Assembly (NCBI GenBank): GCA_023457495.1
Contig: JAEWLQ010000026.1
Span: 1-18,991, forward strand
Source of the DNA: Pseudomonadota bacterium
GTDB taxonomy: Bacteria; Pseudomonadota; Gammaproteobacteria; Steroidobacterales; Steroidobacteraceae
Direction: 5' to 3'
DNA: 18,991 nt
Shown: positions 7,678-14,388 of the stretch, piece by piece
Numbering within the stretch: the stretch's first letter is position 1
How the letters are laid out: the number at the start of each line of letters is the position of its first letter
Program-made: the position numbers and the translations under genes
Notes under the pieces: generated by a model
Database searches by the model: none
Told to the model about the DNA's origin: nothing
The model's input: only the letters and a program-made list of their open reading frames with translations

Positions 7678-8145
7678 ATGCCGGTACGAACCGATGTCGA
7701 TTACATGCGCCTCGCGCTCGAGGCGGCCCGCGGCGCCGAGGCCGCTGGAGAAGTTCCCGTGGGTGCGGTGCTCGTCCAGGGCGACGAGATACTCGCGAGC
7801 GGAGCGAACCGTCCGATCTCGACACACGATCCCTGCGCGCACGCGGAGATCGAGGCTTTGCGCGCGGGCGGAAAGTCGGCGGGCTCCTACAGGCTTTCCG
7901 GCACCACCTTGTACGTGACTCTAGAGCCGTGCGCGATGTGCGCGGCGGCGATCGTGCACGCGCGGGTTTCGCGGCTCGTGTTCGGCGCCTGGGATCCGAA
8001 GGCCGGCGCGGCCGGAAGCACGATCAACATTTTCACGCTGCCTTCGATGAACCATCGCGTCGATGTCTTCGGCGGCGTGTTGATGGAAGAAAGCTCGCGC
8101 CTGTTGAGCGGGTTTTTTGCGTCCCGGCGACGCGCGGCGGAGTGA
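7678..8145 (+). CDS. tadA: tRNA-specific adenosine-34 deaminase
   Basis: TadA converts adenosine to inosine at the wobble position of tRNA-Arg(ACG), an essential cytoplasmic modification. The 155-residue product has the cytidine/adenosine deaminase zinc site complete: H55 and the proton-shuttling E57 in HAEIEAL, and C85 and C88 in PCAMCAAAIVHAR. Other TadA-type landmarks are EVPVGAVLV near residue 25, the WDPKAGAAGS segment and NHRVDVFGGVLMEE near the end. The ATG at 7678 gives the usual family length. No good Shine-Dalgarno is seen, and an ATG nine codons later would cut into the first helix. It is probably the only gene of its unit, with a small inverted repeat in its leader. Confidence 0.93.
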   Translation: MPVRTDVDYMRLALEAARGAEAAGEVPVGAVLVQGDEILASGANRPISTHDPCAHAEIEALRAGGKSAGSYRLSGTTLYVTLEPCAMCAAAIVHARVSRLVFGAWDPKAGAAGSTINIFTLPSMNHRVDVFGGVLMEESSRLLSGFFASRRRAAE

Positions 8146-8207
8146 AGTCGACTTGTGTTAGCGTCGCTTTCCGTCGGAATCGTCGACCATCACCCGGAGA
8201 TTGATTA

Positions 8208-8795
8208 ATGCGTCATGTGAAAGCCGTATCCTCGCTGGCCGCTTGTGCAATGTTCGCCGTCACGCATGCCTATGCCGCGCCGGTCACCTACAAGGTCGAT
8301 CCGCGTCATACGTATCCGAGCTTCGTCGCGGACCACGCCGGCGGCATGTCGAACTGGCGCGGCAAGTTCAACAGCACGCAGGGCACGATCGTGCTCGACA
8401 AGGAGGCGCAGACGGGCAGCGTCGACATCACCGTCGACACCGCCTCCATCGACTTCGGCCTCGATGACATGAACGCGCACGCGAAGAAATCCGATCCCGG
8501 TATGTTCGACGTCGCGCAATTCCCCACCGCGACCTACAAGGGCAAGCTCGCGAACTTCAAGGACGGCCAGCCGACGGAAGTGCAGGGCGAATTGACACTG
8601 CACGGCGTGACGAAGCCCCTGAACCTCACGATCCGCTCGTTCATGTGCAAGCCGAACATGCAGAAGAAGGACTGGTGCGGCGCGGATGCCGTGGGCAAAT
8701 TCAATCGCGATGATTTCGGCGTCAGCTTCGGCAAGTCCTTCGGCTTCAAGATGGACGTGACCGTCGAAATCCAGGTCGAGGCGATCGAGCAGTAG
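8208..8795 (+). CDS. YceI-family periplasmic lipocalin-like protein
   Basis: The 195-residue product has a signal peptide (about residues 1-23, ending THAYA). The mature YceI domain follows: YKVDPRHTYPSFVADHAG, GKFNSTQGTIVLD, SVDITVDTASIDFGLDDMNAHAKKSDPGMFDVAQFPTATY and LTLHGVTKPLNLTI are classic family phrases. The fold is a lipocalin-like beta-barrel that binds long-chain isoprenoid or polyprenyl molecules in characterised relatives. Two cysteines about ten residues apart (CKPNMQKKDWC) could form a disulfide in the periplasm. The ATG is preceded by CCGGAGA at a suitable distance. The next gene, a double-DUF1080 protein, starts only 20 bases after the stop, so the two are probably co-transcribed. 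Confidence 0.92.
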   Translation: MRHVKAVSSLAACAMFAVTHAYAAPVTYKVDPRHTYPSFVADHAGGMSNWRGKFNSTQGTIVLDKEAQTGSVDITVDTASIDFGLDDMNAHAKKSDPGMFDVAQFPTATYKGKLANFKDGQPTEVQGELTLHGVTKPLNLTIRSFMCKPNMQKKDWCGADAVGKFNRDDFGVSFGKSFGFKMDVTVEIQVEAIEQ

Positions 8796-8815
8796 GCTCG
8801 ACCGAGGGCGCGCAA

Positions 8816-10168
8816 ATGAGAGCGATCCGTTTCGCGCCGTGGGCGCTGGCGTTCTGCATGGGCGCCGTGGCCGCGGACCCGGGAACAGCGTTGTTCGATG
8901 GCAAGACCCTCGACGGGTGGAAGCAGCTCGGCGGCGCCGCGGATTACCAGGTGATCGACGGCGCCATCGTCGGCTCCTCGCGGCCCGGCGTGCCGAACAG
9001 CTTCCTCGTCACGACGCGGGACTTCGGCGATTTCGTCCTCGACGTCGACGTGCGCCAGGATGTCGGTCCCACGAACTCCGGCATCCAGTTCCGCAGTCTG
9101 TCGACGCCCGAGTTCGAGAACGGGCGCGTGCATGGCTACCAGGCCGACATCGATCCGTCACCGCGGCAGTGGAGCGGCCAGATCTACGAAGAGGCGCAGC
9201 GTGGCTGGTTCTCGACGGCCGAGACCAACCCCGCCGCCAAGGCGCTCTACAAGTTCGGCGAATGGAATCACTTCCGCATCGAGGCCATCGGGCCGCGTCT
9301 GCGCGTGTGGGTCAACGGCCAGCCCGCGGCCGACGTGATCGACGATGCGACCAAGGCGGGCTTCTTCGGCCTGCAGGTGCACTCGATCGACAAGGCGGAG
9401 GACGCCGGCCGCACGACGAGCTGGAAGAATCTCGTCGTGCGCACGAAGGACCTGAAGCGTGCCGCGCCGATGGGCATCTTCATCCGCAACAACCTGCCCA
9501 ACAACCTCGACGCCGAGGAAAAGGCGCAGGGCTGGCGGCTGCTGTGGGATGGGAAGAGCGCGAACGGCTGGCTCAGCGCGCGTGGCACCGGCTTTCCCGC
9601 GAAAGGCTGGACGCTCGACAACGGCGAACTCGCGGTCGTCGCGCAGGGCGGCGGTGGCGACATCATGACTTCCGAGGAATTCGGCGCATTCGAGCTGCAG
9701 ATGGACTTCAAGGTCACGAAGGGCGCCAACAGCGGCATCTTCTACTTCCTCACTTCGCCGCACGATCCGGCCAGCGGCGCGCCGCTCGGGCTCGAGTACC
9801 AGATCCTCGACGACGAGAACCATCCCGATGCGAAGCGCGGCGTCGATGGCAATCGCACGCTGGCGTCGCTGTACGACATCCTGCCGCGCGCGAAACTCAT
9901 GACCAATGTCGGCATCGCGCCGAAGATCGGCCAGTGGCAACACGCACGCATCGTCGCGCGGCCGGACGGCAGCGTCGAACATTGGCTGAACGGCGTGAAG
10001 GTGCTCGAGTTCAAGCGCGGCTCGGAGGATTTCCGCGCGCGCGTGGCCGCGAGCAAGTTCAAAGCGACGCCGGGATTCGGTGAAGCGCCGAAGGGGCGCA
10101 TCCTGCTGCAGGACCACGGCGACGCGGTGGCCTTCCGCAGCATCAAGATCCGGCCGCTGAATCAGTAG
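8816..10168 (+). CDS. Exported protein with two tandem DUF1080 domains
   Basis: The 450-residue product has a short signal peptide (cleavage near AVA-AD, residue 19-20) and two copies of the DUF1080 (3-keto-disaccharide hydrolase-like) domain. The first runs from about 24 to 212 and begins with ALFDGKTLDGWKQLGG. The second runs from about 239 to 448 and begins with WRLLWDGKSANGWLSARGTG. Each copy repeats the phrases for a concanavalin/LamG-like jelly roll: FVLDVDVRQDVGPTNSGIQFRS in the first and FELQMDFKVTKGANSGIFYF in the second. Each ends in a surface strand of the form ...WKNLVVR or ...FRSIKIRPL. Some DUF1080 proteins cleave 3-keto-glycosides in the periplasm; others are only predicted carbohydrate binders. 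The substrate is unknown here. It lies 20 bases behind yceI and convergent with the transglycosylase gene. Confidence 0.88.
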   Translation: MRAIRFAPWALAFCMGAVAADPGTALFDGKTLDGWKQLGGAADYQVIDGAIVGSSRPGVPNSFLVTTRDFGDFVLDVDVRQDVGPTNSGIQFRSLSTPEFENGRVHGYQADIDPSPRQWSGQIYEEAQRGWFSTAETNPAAKALYKFGEWNHFRIEAIGPRLRVWVNGQPAADVIDDATKAGFFGLQVHSIDKAEDAGRTTSWKNLVVRTKDLKRAAPMGIFIRNNLPNNLDAEEKAQGWRLLWDGKSANGWLSARGTGFPAKGWTLDNGELAVVAQGGGGDIMTSEEFGAFELQMDFKVTKGANSGIFYFLTSPHDPASGAPLGLEYQILDDENHPDAKRGVDGNRTLASLYDILPRAKLMTNVGIAPKIGQWQHARIVARPDGSVEHWLNGVKVLEFKRGSEDFRARVAASKFKATPGFGEAPKGRILLQDHGDAVAFRSIKIRPLNQ

Positions 10169-10201
10169 ACCGACGCACGGCGCGGCGCGGTCGCGTTCCG
10201 G

Positions 10202-10954
10202 TCAGCGCGGCTTGGGGGAGGCGTCGACGACGGTGTTGACGGGGATCGCCACCGTGAGCAGCGCGGCGAACTGAGACACGCGCTCGACGAACTGCGCGGT
10301 TTCCTCGCCGCGTGCATAGCCGCGTTTCACGCGCGAATACCAGTGCGGATCCGAGAGCCGTGGCAGGTTCGCGCGAACGTCGGCCCAGCGGTCGGGATTC
10401 TTCTTGCGCATCTGCGTGATGATGCGTGCATCCTCGAGATGGCCGATGCCGATGTTGTATGCGGCCATCGCGAGCCAGGTGCGGTCCGGATCGAGGATGC
10501 GGGCCGGGATGCGTCCCCTGAGGTAGGCGAGATAACGCGCACCGCCCATGATGTTCTCGTCCGGCGAAAATACATTCTGGACGCCCATTTTCGTGGCGGT
10601 GACCGGCATCAGCATCATCACGCCCTGGGCGCCCATCGGCGAGACGGCCGCCGGTCGCCAGCGGGACTCCTGGTATCCGAGAGCCGCGAGGACGCGCCAG
10701 TCGATCCCGGTTTCCAGGGCCGCGGCCTCGAAGGCCGGGCGCAGGTGCGGCAGGCGGGTCTGGATGTGCGCGTGGAAGTCCGCAGCGAGGCGTTTGGGCA
10801 GCCGCGCGGTTCCATGGGGGGTGCCCGCAGGGGTCCGGCTGCTCGCGTTTACGGACTTCTCTTGCCCGAATGCCTCGCTGGACAGGAACGTGGCGGAAAA
10901 CGCCGCCATCGTCAGGTGTACGGACAGGGCGACAACGCCGCGACGGCAGAACAA
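10202..10954 (-). CDS. Exported lytic transglycosylase (SLT/MltF-like catalytic domain)
   Basis: The product has a signal peptide followed by a soluble SLT domain. The catalytic glutamate lies in ALGYQESRW, followed by the family phrases SPMGAQGVMMLMPVTATKMGV, ENIMGGARYLAYLRGRI, WLAMAAYNIGIGHLEDA and PHWYSRVKRGYARG. Together these match the C-terminal catalytic domain of membrane-bound lytic transglycosylase F, which cleaves peptidoglycan glycan strands to 1,6-anhydromuropeptides. The N-terminal substrate-binding-protein-like domain of full MltF is absent. The start is uncertain. An ATG at 10981 has no Shine-Dalgarno and would coincide with the predicted transcription start. A TTG at 10952-10954 lies 6 nt behind a strong GGGGAGG and gives a 250-residue protein, so it is preferred. 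Confidence 0.87.
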   Translation of the reverse strand: MFCRRGVVALSVHLTMAAFSATFLSSEAFGQEKSVNASSRTPAGTPHGTARLPKRLAADFHAHIQTRLPHLRPAFEAAALETGIDWRVLAALGYQESRWRPAAVSPMGAQGVMMLMPVTATKMGVQNVFSPDENIMGGARYLAYLRGRIPARILDPDRTWLAMAAYNIGIGHLEDARIITQMRKKNPDRWADVRANLPRLSDPHWYSRVKRGYARGEETAQFVERVSQFAALLTVAIPVNTVVDASPKPR

Positions 10955-10960
10955 GTTGTT

Positions 10961-10967
10961 CCTCCCC
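10961..10967 (-). promoter_or_regulatory. Ribosome binding site supporting a TTG start for the transglycosylase
   Basis: The minus strand reads GGGGAGG-AACAAC-TTG: a near-perfect Shine-Dalgarno with a 6-nt spacer before the TTG. The alternative ATG, nine codons upstream, has no comparable site. Confidence 0.55.
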
Positions 10968-10995
10968 TTGGCTCTCAGCATTGTTCGGCTAGAAT
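10968..10995 (+). promoter_or_regulatory. Candidate sigma-70 promoter of tRNA-Ser, overlapping a divergent -10
   Basis: TTGGCT (10968-10973) and TAGAAT (10990-10995), with a 16-bp spacer, form a good plus-strand promoter. A GC-rich discriminator follows, typical of growth-rate-controlled stable RNA genes. On the opposite strand the same bases read TATTCT (10996-10991), a -10-like hexamer. It would start the transglycosylase mRNA near 10983, just upstream of its ribosome binding site. Confidence 0.5.
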
Positions 10996-11038
10996 ACGCG
11001 CCCCTCGCGGGGCCGCCCTGATTTTAAAAGTTTCCCGC

Positions 11039-11131
11039 GGACAGGTACCGAAGCGGTCATAACGGCGCCGACTCGAAATCGGATGGTCGGGTAATTCCGG
11101 CACGTGAGTTCGAATCTCACCCTGTCCGCCA
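11039..11131 (+). tRNA. tRNA-Ser (anticodon CGA)
   Basis: The 93-base gene folds as a class II tRNA. The acceptor stem is GGACAGG (11039-11045) with CCTGTCC (11121-11127), followed by discriminator G and an encoded CCA (11129-11131). The D arm uses CCG/CGG, the anticodon loop is CTCGAAA at 11072-11078 with CGA at 11074-11076, a long variable arm is present, and the T arm is GTGAG-TTCGAAT-CTCAC (11104-11120). The long variable arm and anticodon identify tRNA-Ser reading UCG. The outermost anticodon-stem pair, G at 11067 against A at 11083, is mismatched. A promoter candidate lies upstream. A set of palindromes directly downstream duplicates parts of the tRNA. Confidence 0.96.
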
Positions 11132-11176
11132 CTTATTCCCTCACCGCTTGCGCAGGTGAGATTCGAACTCACGTGC
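11100..11176. repeat. Perfect 22-bp inverted copy of the tRNA-Ser T-arm region
   Basis: Bases 11100-11121 (end of the variable arm, whole T arm, first base of the acceptor 3' strand) recur as an exact reverse complement at 11155-11176. The spacer of 33 bases contains the tRNA 3' end. A read-through transcript could pair the mature T arm with this antisense copy. Confidence 0.9.
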
Positions 11177-11286
11177 ATGAGACGAGCCCGAGTTCGACAA
11201 CTTTGCAGAGCAAAGTTGGACAGATTCGCGGTCACGCGAATCTGGTCCCGCGCGCCAGCGCGGGATGAGCGGCTGTCCCCAGCCGC
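11155..11286. repeat. Hairpin array downstream of tRNA-Ser
   Basis: After the inverted T-arm copy, the segment contains four perfect stem-loops in a row. They are CAACTTTG/CAAAGTTG (11198-11205, 11211-11218), CAGATTCGCG/CGCGAATCTG (11221-11230, 11235-11244), TCCCGCGC/GCGCGGGA (11246-11253, 11258-11265) and GCGGCTG/CAGCCGC (11269-11275, 11280-11286). All loops are 4-5 bases. A longer-range pair, CGAACTC (11164-11170) with GAGTTCG (11190-11196), precedes them. Open frames crossing this stretch have no recognisable product, so it appears non-coding. Confidence 0.8.
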
Positions 11287-11290
11287 GAAC

Positions 11291-11308
11291 AATCTCACCC
11301 TGTCCGCC
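11291..11308 (+). repeat. 18-bp direct copy of the tRNA-Ser 3' end
   Basis: AATCTCACCCTGTCCGCC occurs in the tRNA at 11113-11130 and again, identical, at 11291-11308, 178 bases on. It closes the hairpin array. The remaining bases to 11409 show nothing recognisable. A 3'-tRNA direct repeat is the usual footprint of site-specific integration, but no integrase gene is present. Confidence 0.85.
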
Positions 11309-11409
11309 TCTTCGGCGAATGTGGCACTAGCTACTGATCGGAGCATTCCCAGATTTTCTCCCATCCAAGAAATCGCATCCGGGCAGCGCCCCCAAACCAC
11401 GACCCAGTT

Positions 11410-12618
11410 CTAATTTCGAGACATCCCCAGATATTGTCGCTCCAGGAACGCCCGTTCCCGGGCATTCCCGCACAACCCGATCGCCGCGCGATACGCCTCC
11501 GCGGCCTCCGCGTTCCGACCGAGCCGCCGCAGCATATCGGCGCGCACCGAGTGGTACAGGTGATAGCGTGAAAGCTGCAGGGATTCGAGCAGTCGCAATG
11601 CCGCGACGGGTCCGTCGACTTCAGCGACCGCCACCGCGCGATTGAGCGCGACCACGTCGCTCGGCACCAGCGCGTGCAACTGGTCGTACAACGCGACGAT
11701 CTGCGGCCAGTCCGTATCCGCGGCGACGCGCGCATCGCTGTGCACCGCGTTGATCGCCGCCTGCAGCTGGTACGGCCCCGGCTCGTTGCGCCGCAGGCAT
11801 TCGCGCAGCAGCGCCTGGCCTTCCTCGATCCGCGCGCGACCCCACAACGCGCGATCCTGCGCCGCGAGCTGCACGAACTCGCCGTCCTCATCCGTGCGCG
11901 CCGCGCGGCGCGCATCGACGAGCAACATGAGCGCGAGCAGACCGCGTGCCTCCGGGTGCGAGGGCAGCAGTTCCACCAGCAGACGGCCCAGGCGGATCGC
12001 CTCGTCGCACAGCTCCTGGCGCAGGAGCTCGCCGCCGCCACTCGCGCTGTAGCCCTCGTTGAATACGAGGTACACGACGCCCAGCACACTCGCGAGCCGC
12101 GCGGGAAGTTCGCCGGCCTCGGGCACTCGATAGGGAATCCCGGCGGCGCGGATCTTCGATTTCGCACGCACGATGCGCTGCGCCATCGTCGGTTCCGGAA
12201 CGAGGAAGGCGTGCGCGATCTCGGCGGTGGTGAGACCGCCGAGCAATCGCAACGTGAGCGCGAGCTGCGCCTCGGTCGCGAGCGCGGGATGGCAGCAGGT
12301 GAAGATCAGCCGCAGGCGATCGTCGTTCACATCGTGCTCCGCGGGCTCGTCGCGCTCCAGCAATTGCATGGCCGCTTCCTGGCGCGCATCGCGCGTGGCC
12401 TCACGCCGCAACCGGTCGATCGCGCGATTGCGCGCGGTCGTGATGATCCAGCCGCCGGGCGCGGGCGGTGCGCCGTCCGCCGGCCAGCGCTGCAAGGCGA
12501 TCGTGAACGCATCCTGCACGGCCTCCTCGGCGAGCGAGATGTCGCCGAGCTGGCGCGTGAGCACGGCCACGGCGCGGCCGTACTCCGCGCGAAAAATCTT
12601 CTCGATCCCGGCGCTCAA
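11410..12618 (-). CDS. ECF42-type RNA polymerase sigma factor with C-terminal TPR-like extension
   Basis: The product of about 402 residues has a sigma-2 region at its start (FRAEYGRAVAVLTRQLGDISLAEEAV... and GWIITTARNRAIDRLRR). A sigma-4 helix-turn-helix follows (LRLLGGLTTAEIAHAFLVPEPTMAQRIVRAKSKIR). The C-terminal half, about 200 residues, is helical and TPR-like (LYHSVRADMLRRLGRNAEAAEAYRAAIGLC). This layout, next to a DGPF/YCII gene, defines the ECF42 group, which has no classical anti-sigma factor; the extension is thought to control activity. The frame is open to an ATG at 12684, 70 bases inside the upstream gene. The TTG at 12616-12618 overlaps the DGPF stop codon, has GAGGG just before it and gives the usual family length, so it is chosen. 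Its targets are not known. Confidence 0.88.
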   Translation of the reverse strand: MSAGIEKIFRAEYGRAVAVLTRQLGDISLAEEAVQDAFTIALQRWPADGAPPAPGGWIITTARNRAIDRLRREATRDARQEAAMQLLERDEPAEHDVNDDRLRLIFTCCHPALATEAQLALTLRLLGGLTTAEIAHAFLVPEPTMAQRIVRAKSKIRAAGIPYRVPEAGELPARLASVLGVVYLVFNEGYSASGGGELLRQELCDEAIRLGRLLVELLPSHPEARGLLALMLLVDARRAARTDEDGEFVQLAAQDRALWGRARIEEGQALLRECLRRNEPGPYQLQAAINAVHSDARVAADTDWPQIVALYDQLHALVPSDVVALNRAVAVAEVDGPVAALRLLESLQLSRYHLYHSVRADMLRRLGRNAEAAEAYRAAIGLCGNARERAFLERQYLGMSRN

Positions 12619-12965
12619 TGTCCCTCGATGAACGGCCGTACCTCGACCGGTGTGGTCGTGGCGCGCGCCAGCTTGCGCGCCCATTCGAGCGCTGCGTCGA
12701 GGTCCGGCGCGCGCAGGATCGTGAGGCCGCCGATCTGCTCCTTGCTTTCGATGAAGGGCCCGTCGGTGGTCACGATGTCGCCGCCCTGGTGGCGCAGCAC
12801 GGTCGCGGTGTTGGAGGGATGCAGTCCACCGCCGAATACCCAGGCGCCCGCCGCCTGCATCTCCGCGTGCAGCGCGGTCACATCCGCCATGATTTTCTGC
12901 AGCTTCTGGGGTTCAGGCTGGGTCGAGCCGGCGGGATAACAGACGGATAGCAGGTACTGCTTCAT
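12615..12965 (-). CDS. YCII-related DGPF-domain protein, partner of the ECF42 sigma factor
   Basis: The 116-residue product starts MKQYLLSVCYP and contains the motif VTTDGPFIESKEQIGG, which names the DGPF subgroup of the YCII superfamily. It ends with EVRPFIEGH, again typical. The fold is a ferredoxin-like alpha/beta dimer; YciI itself acts as a weak hydrolase or dehalogenase, but DGPF proteins have no settled activity. A Shine-Dalgarno GAGG lies 7 nt before the ATG. The gene is directly followed by the ECF42 sigma gene, whose start overlaps this stop codon. This is the conserved arrangement in which DGPF proteins are linked to ECF42, probably as part of the sensing arm or as a target. Confidence 0.92.
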   Translation of the reverse strand: MKQYLLSVCYPAGSTQPEPQKLQKIMADVTALHAEMQAAGAWVFGGGLHPSNTATVLRHQGGDIVTTDGPFIESKEQIGGLTILRAPDLDAALEWARKLARATTTPVEVRPFIEGH

Positions 12966-13080
12966 GACGGATCCTCGACCGGCGACATGCCGGGTTCATC
13001 GCCTAAACGAACGGCGAGGGTGGGATTCGACAGGGAAGGATGCAAGCGGCGCGGCCGCTCACCCGGGGAGCCGCGGGGGA

Positions 13081-14388
13081 TCAGGCGGCGTCGTTCTTCT
13101 GCGAGTCCTCGTCGCTTTCGCGCGCGGCATTCTCGTAGTTCTGCGCGTACACCTCGAGGAAGATGTGCGGCAGGGCGCCCGCCGGCATCTCGCACAGCGA
13201 ACGGTAGAAGTCGCCGTACAGTTCCCAGTTGCCCATGGTCTTGCGGCGCGCGCTGCGCTCGAAGCGCGTGGCCAGATCGCGCGGGTCGAGACGCCCCACG
13301 AAATCGACGAAGGCCGCGCGCATCGCATCGACCAGCGCCGCGTCGTGGCGGCGCGAATTCGCGAAGGACTCGCGCATCCACTGAACCGCGTCGAAGCGCC
13401 GGCTGTCGTGCGCCTTGAGCAGTTCCTGGATGAGATCCTCGATGCTGTGCCGTTCGAGCGAGGGCAAGAGGTCGCTCGCGTCCTTCTCGTACGTCACGCG
13501 CAGGTCGTTGCGTTGTGCCTGCTGCGTGCGATTGCTTTCCTTGAGTCCGGAAAGGCTCTCGCGCAGCAGCTGGCCGGCCAGGTGCAACATGCGCGAATGC
13601 GCCTCCGCCGGCAGCGTATCGGCGCTGATGCCCGCGCCGCGGCAGAACGCCATCAATCCCGGAGAGATGTCGGGAGCGTTGGCCGGGGCGGGCGCGGTTA
13701 CGGATTGCGGCGTCGTGGGCGGTGCCGGCTGATGGACCGCCTTCTGCTGCTTTTCCGCGGCGCGCGCCAGCCGCGCGATGCGGCGCGCGACTGCATCGGA
13801 GGTCACGTCGAGCTCCGGCGCGGTGCTCGGTTCTTTCGGCAGATCCTGGGTCTGGTGCAGCGCGCGGGTGCGGGTCGAAACGGCCTGGCCGAACGCGTTC
13901 ACCGGCTTCAACTTGTCGTTGGAGGTGTCCTGGCTCGCTTCGAGGAGATTCTCGAGACGCAGCGAGGCGCCGAGATCACCGAGCGCGGGCGGGCGACGGC
14001 GGCTGCTCGTCGATCCGGTGCCGGGTCTGGCATACAGCGCGCTGTCGTCCAGGCTGAAATCGGTGGCCGAATCGATCTGCACCTGCACGTGGTATTCGCC
14101 GATGCGCAGGATGTCGCCCGACTTGAGCTCGTGCGGATTCTGGCCGCCGAGCGGGCGCTCATTGTCATTGATGAAAGTGCCGTTGCTGCTCGTGTCCTGC
14201 AGCAGGTAGCGGCCGTTGTGAAAAACGATGCGCGCGTGGCGGCCCGACACATAACGCATGTCGTCAGGCAATACCCAGTCGTTCTCGGAGGAGCGTCCGA
14301 TGCTTCCGCCCGATACTCCAAGTACGAATGTGCTCCGGTCGCCCAGTCGATGGCGATGTTCACTGATGACGCGCAGCCTGAGCGCCAT
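13081..14388 (-). CDS. TagH-like FHA-domain protein (type VI secretion-associated type), orphan
   Basis: The 435-residue protein starts with an FHA domain (about residues 24-103). The phosphothreonine-binding landmarks are GR at 31-32, S48...H51 in VSGRHARI, and SSNG at 67-70. A low-complexity Pro/Ala-rich linker follows. From about residue 240 comes a conserved helical domain including GLMAFCRGAGI, LAGQLLRESLSGLKE, a SWAP-like DLLPSLERHSIEDLI segment, FVGRLDPRDLATRFE and LPHIFLEVYAQNYENAA. These are hallmarks of TagH, the FHA component of threonine-phosphorylation control of type VI secretion. No other secretion gene is in the window, so it may be a stand-alone FHA adaptor or lie near a cluster outside. 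The ATG has a GAGGG site 6 nt upstream. The gene is divergent from the DUF1820 gene. Confidence 0.8.
   Translation of the reverse strand: MALRLRVISEHRHRLGDRSTFVLGVSGGSIGRSSENDWVLPDDMRYVSGRHARIVFHNGRYLLQDTSSNGTFINDNERPLGGQNPHELKSGDILRIGEYHVQVQIDSATDFSLDDSALYARPGTGSTSSRRRPPALGDLGASLRLENLLEASQDTSNDKLKPVNAFGQAVSTRTRALHQTQDLPKEPSTAPELDVTSDAVARRIARLARAAEKQQKAVHQPAPPTTPQSVTAPAPANAPDISPGLMAFCRGAGISADTLPAEAHSRMLHLAGQLLRESLSGLKESNRTQQAQRNDLRVTYEKDASDLLPSLERHSIEDLIQELLKAHDSRRFDAVQWMRESFANSRRHDAALVDAMRAAFVDFVGRLDPRDLATRFERSARRKTMGNWELYGDFYRSLCEMPAGALPHIFLEVYAQNYENAARESDEDSQKNDAA

Noticed and set aside
11113..11308. Direct tRNA 3'-end repeats considered as att sites of a genomic island
   Set aside because: Only 178 bases separate the copies and no integrase or cargo gene lies between them, so a normal island is excluded; a mini-element or remnant remains possible and is reported as a finding.
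11156..11413. An 85-codon open frame running through the hairpin array after tRNA-Ser
   Set aside because: Most of its bases belong to perfect inverted repeats and to the tRNA copy. The product has no recognisable feature and there is no ribosome binding site.
11340..11440. Imperfect similarity between 11341-11360 and 11419-11438 near the sigma factor 3' end
   Set aside because: About 16 of 20 bases match with one gap; too short and imperfect to claim a repeat.
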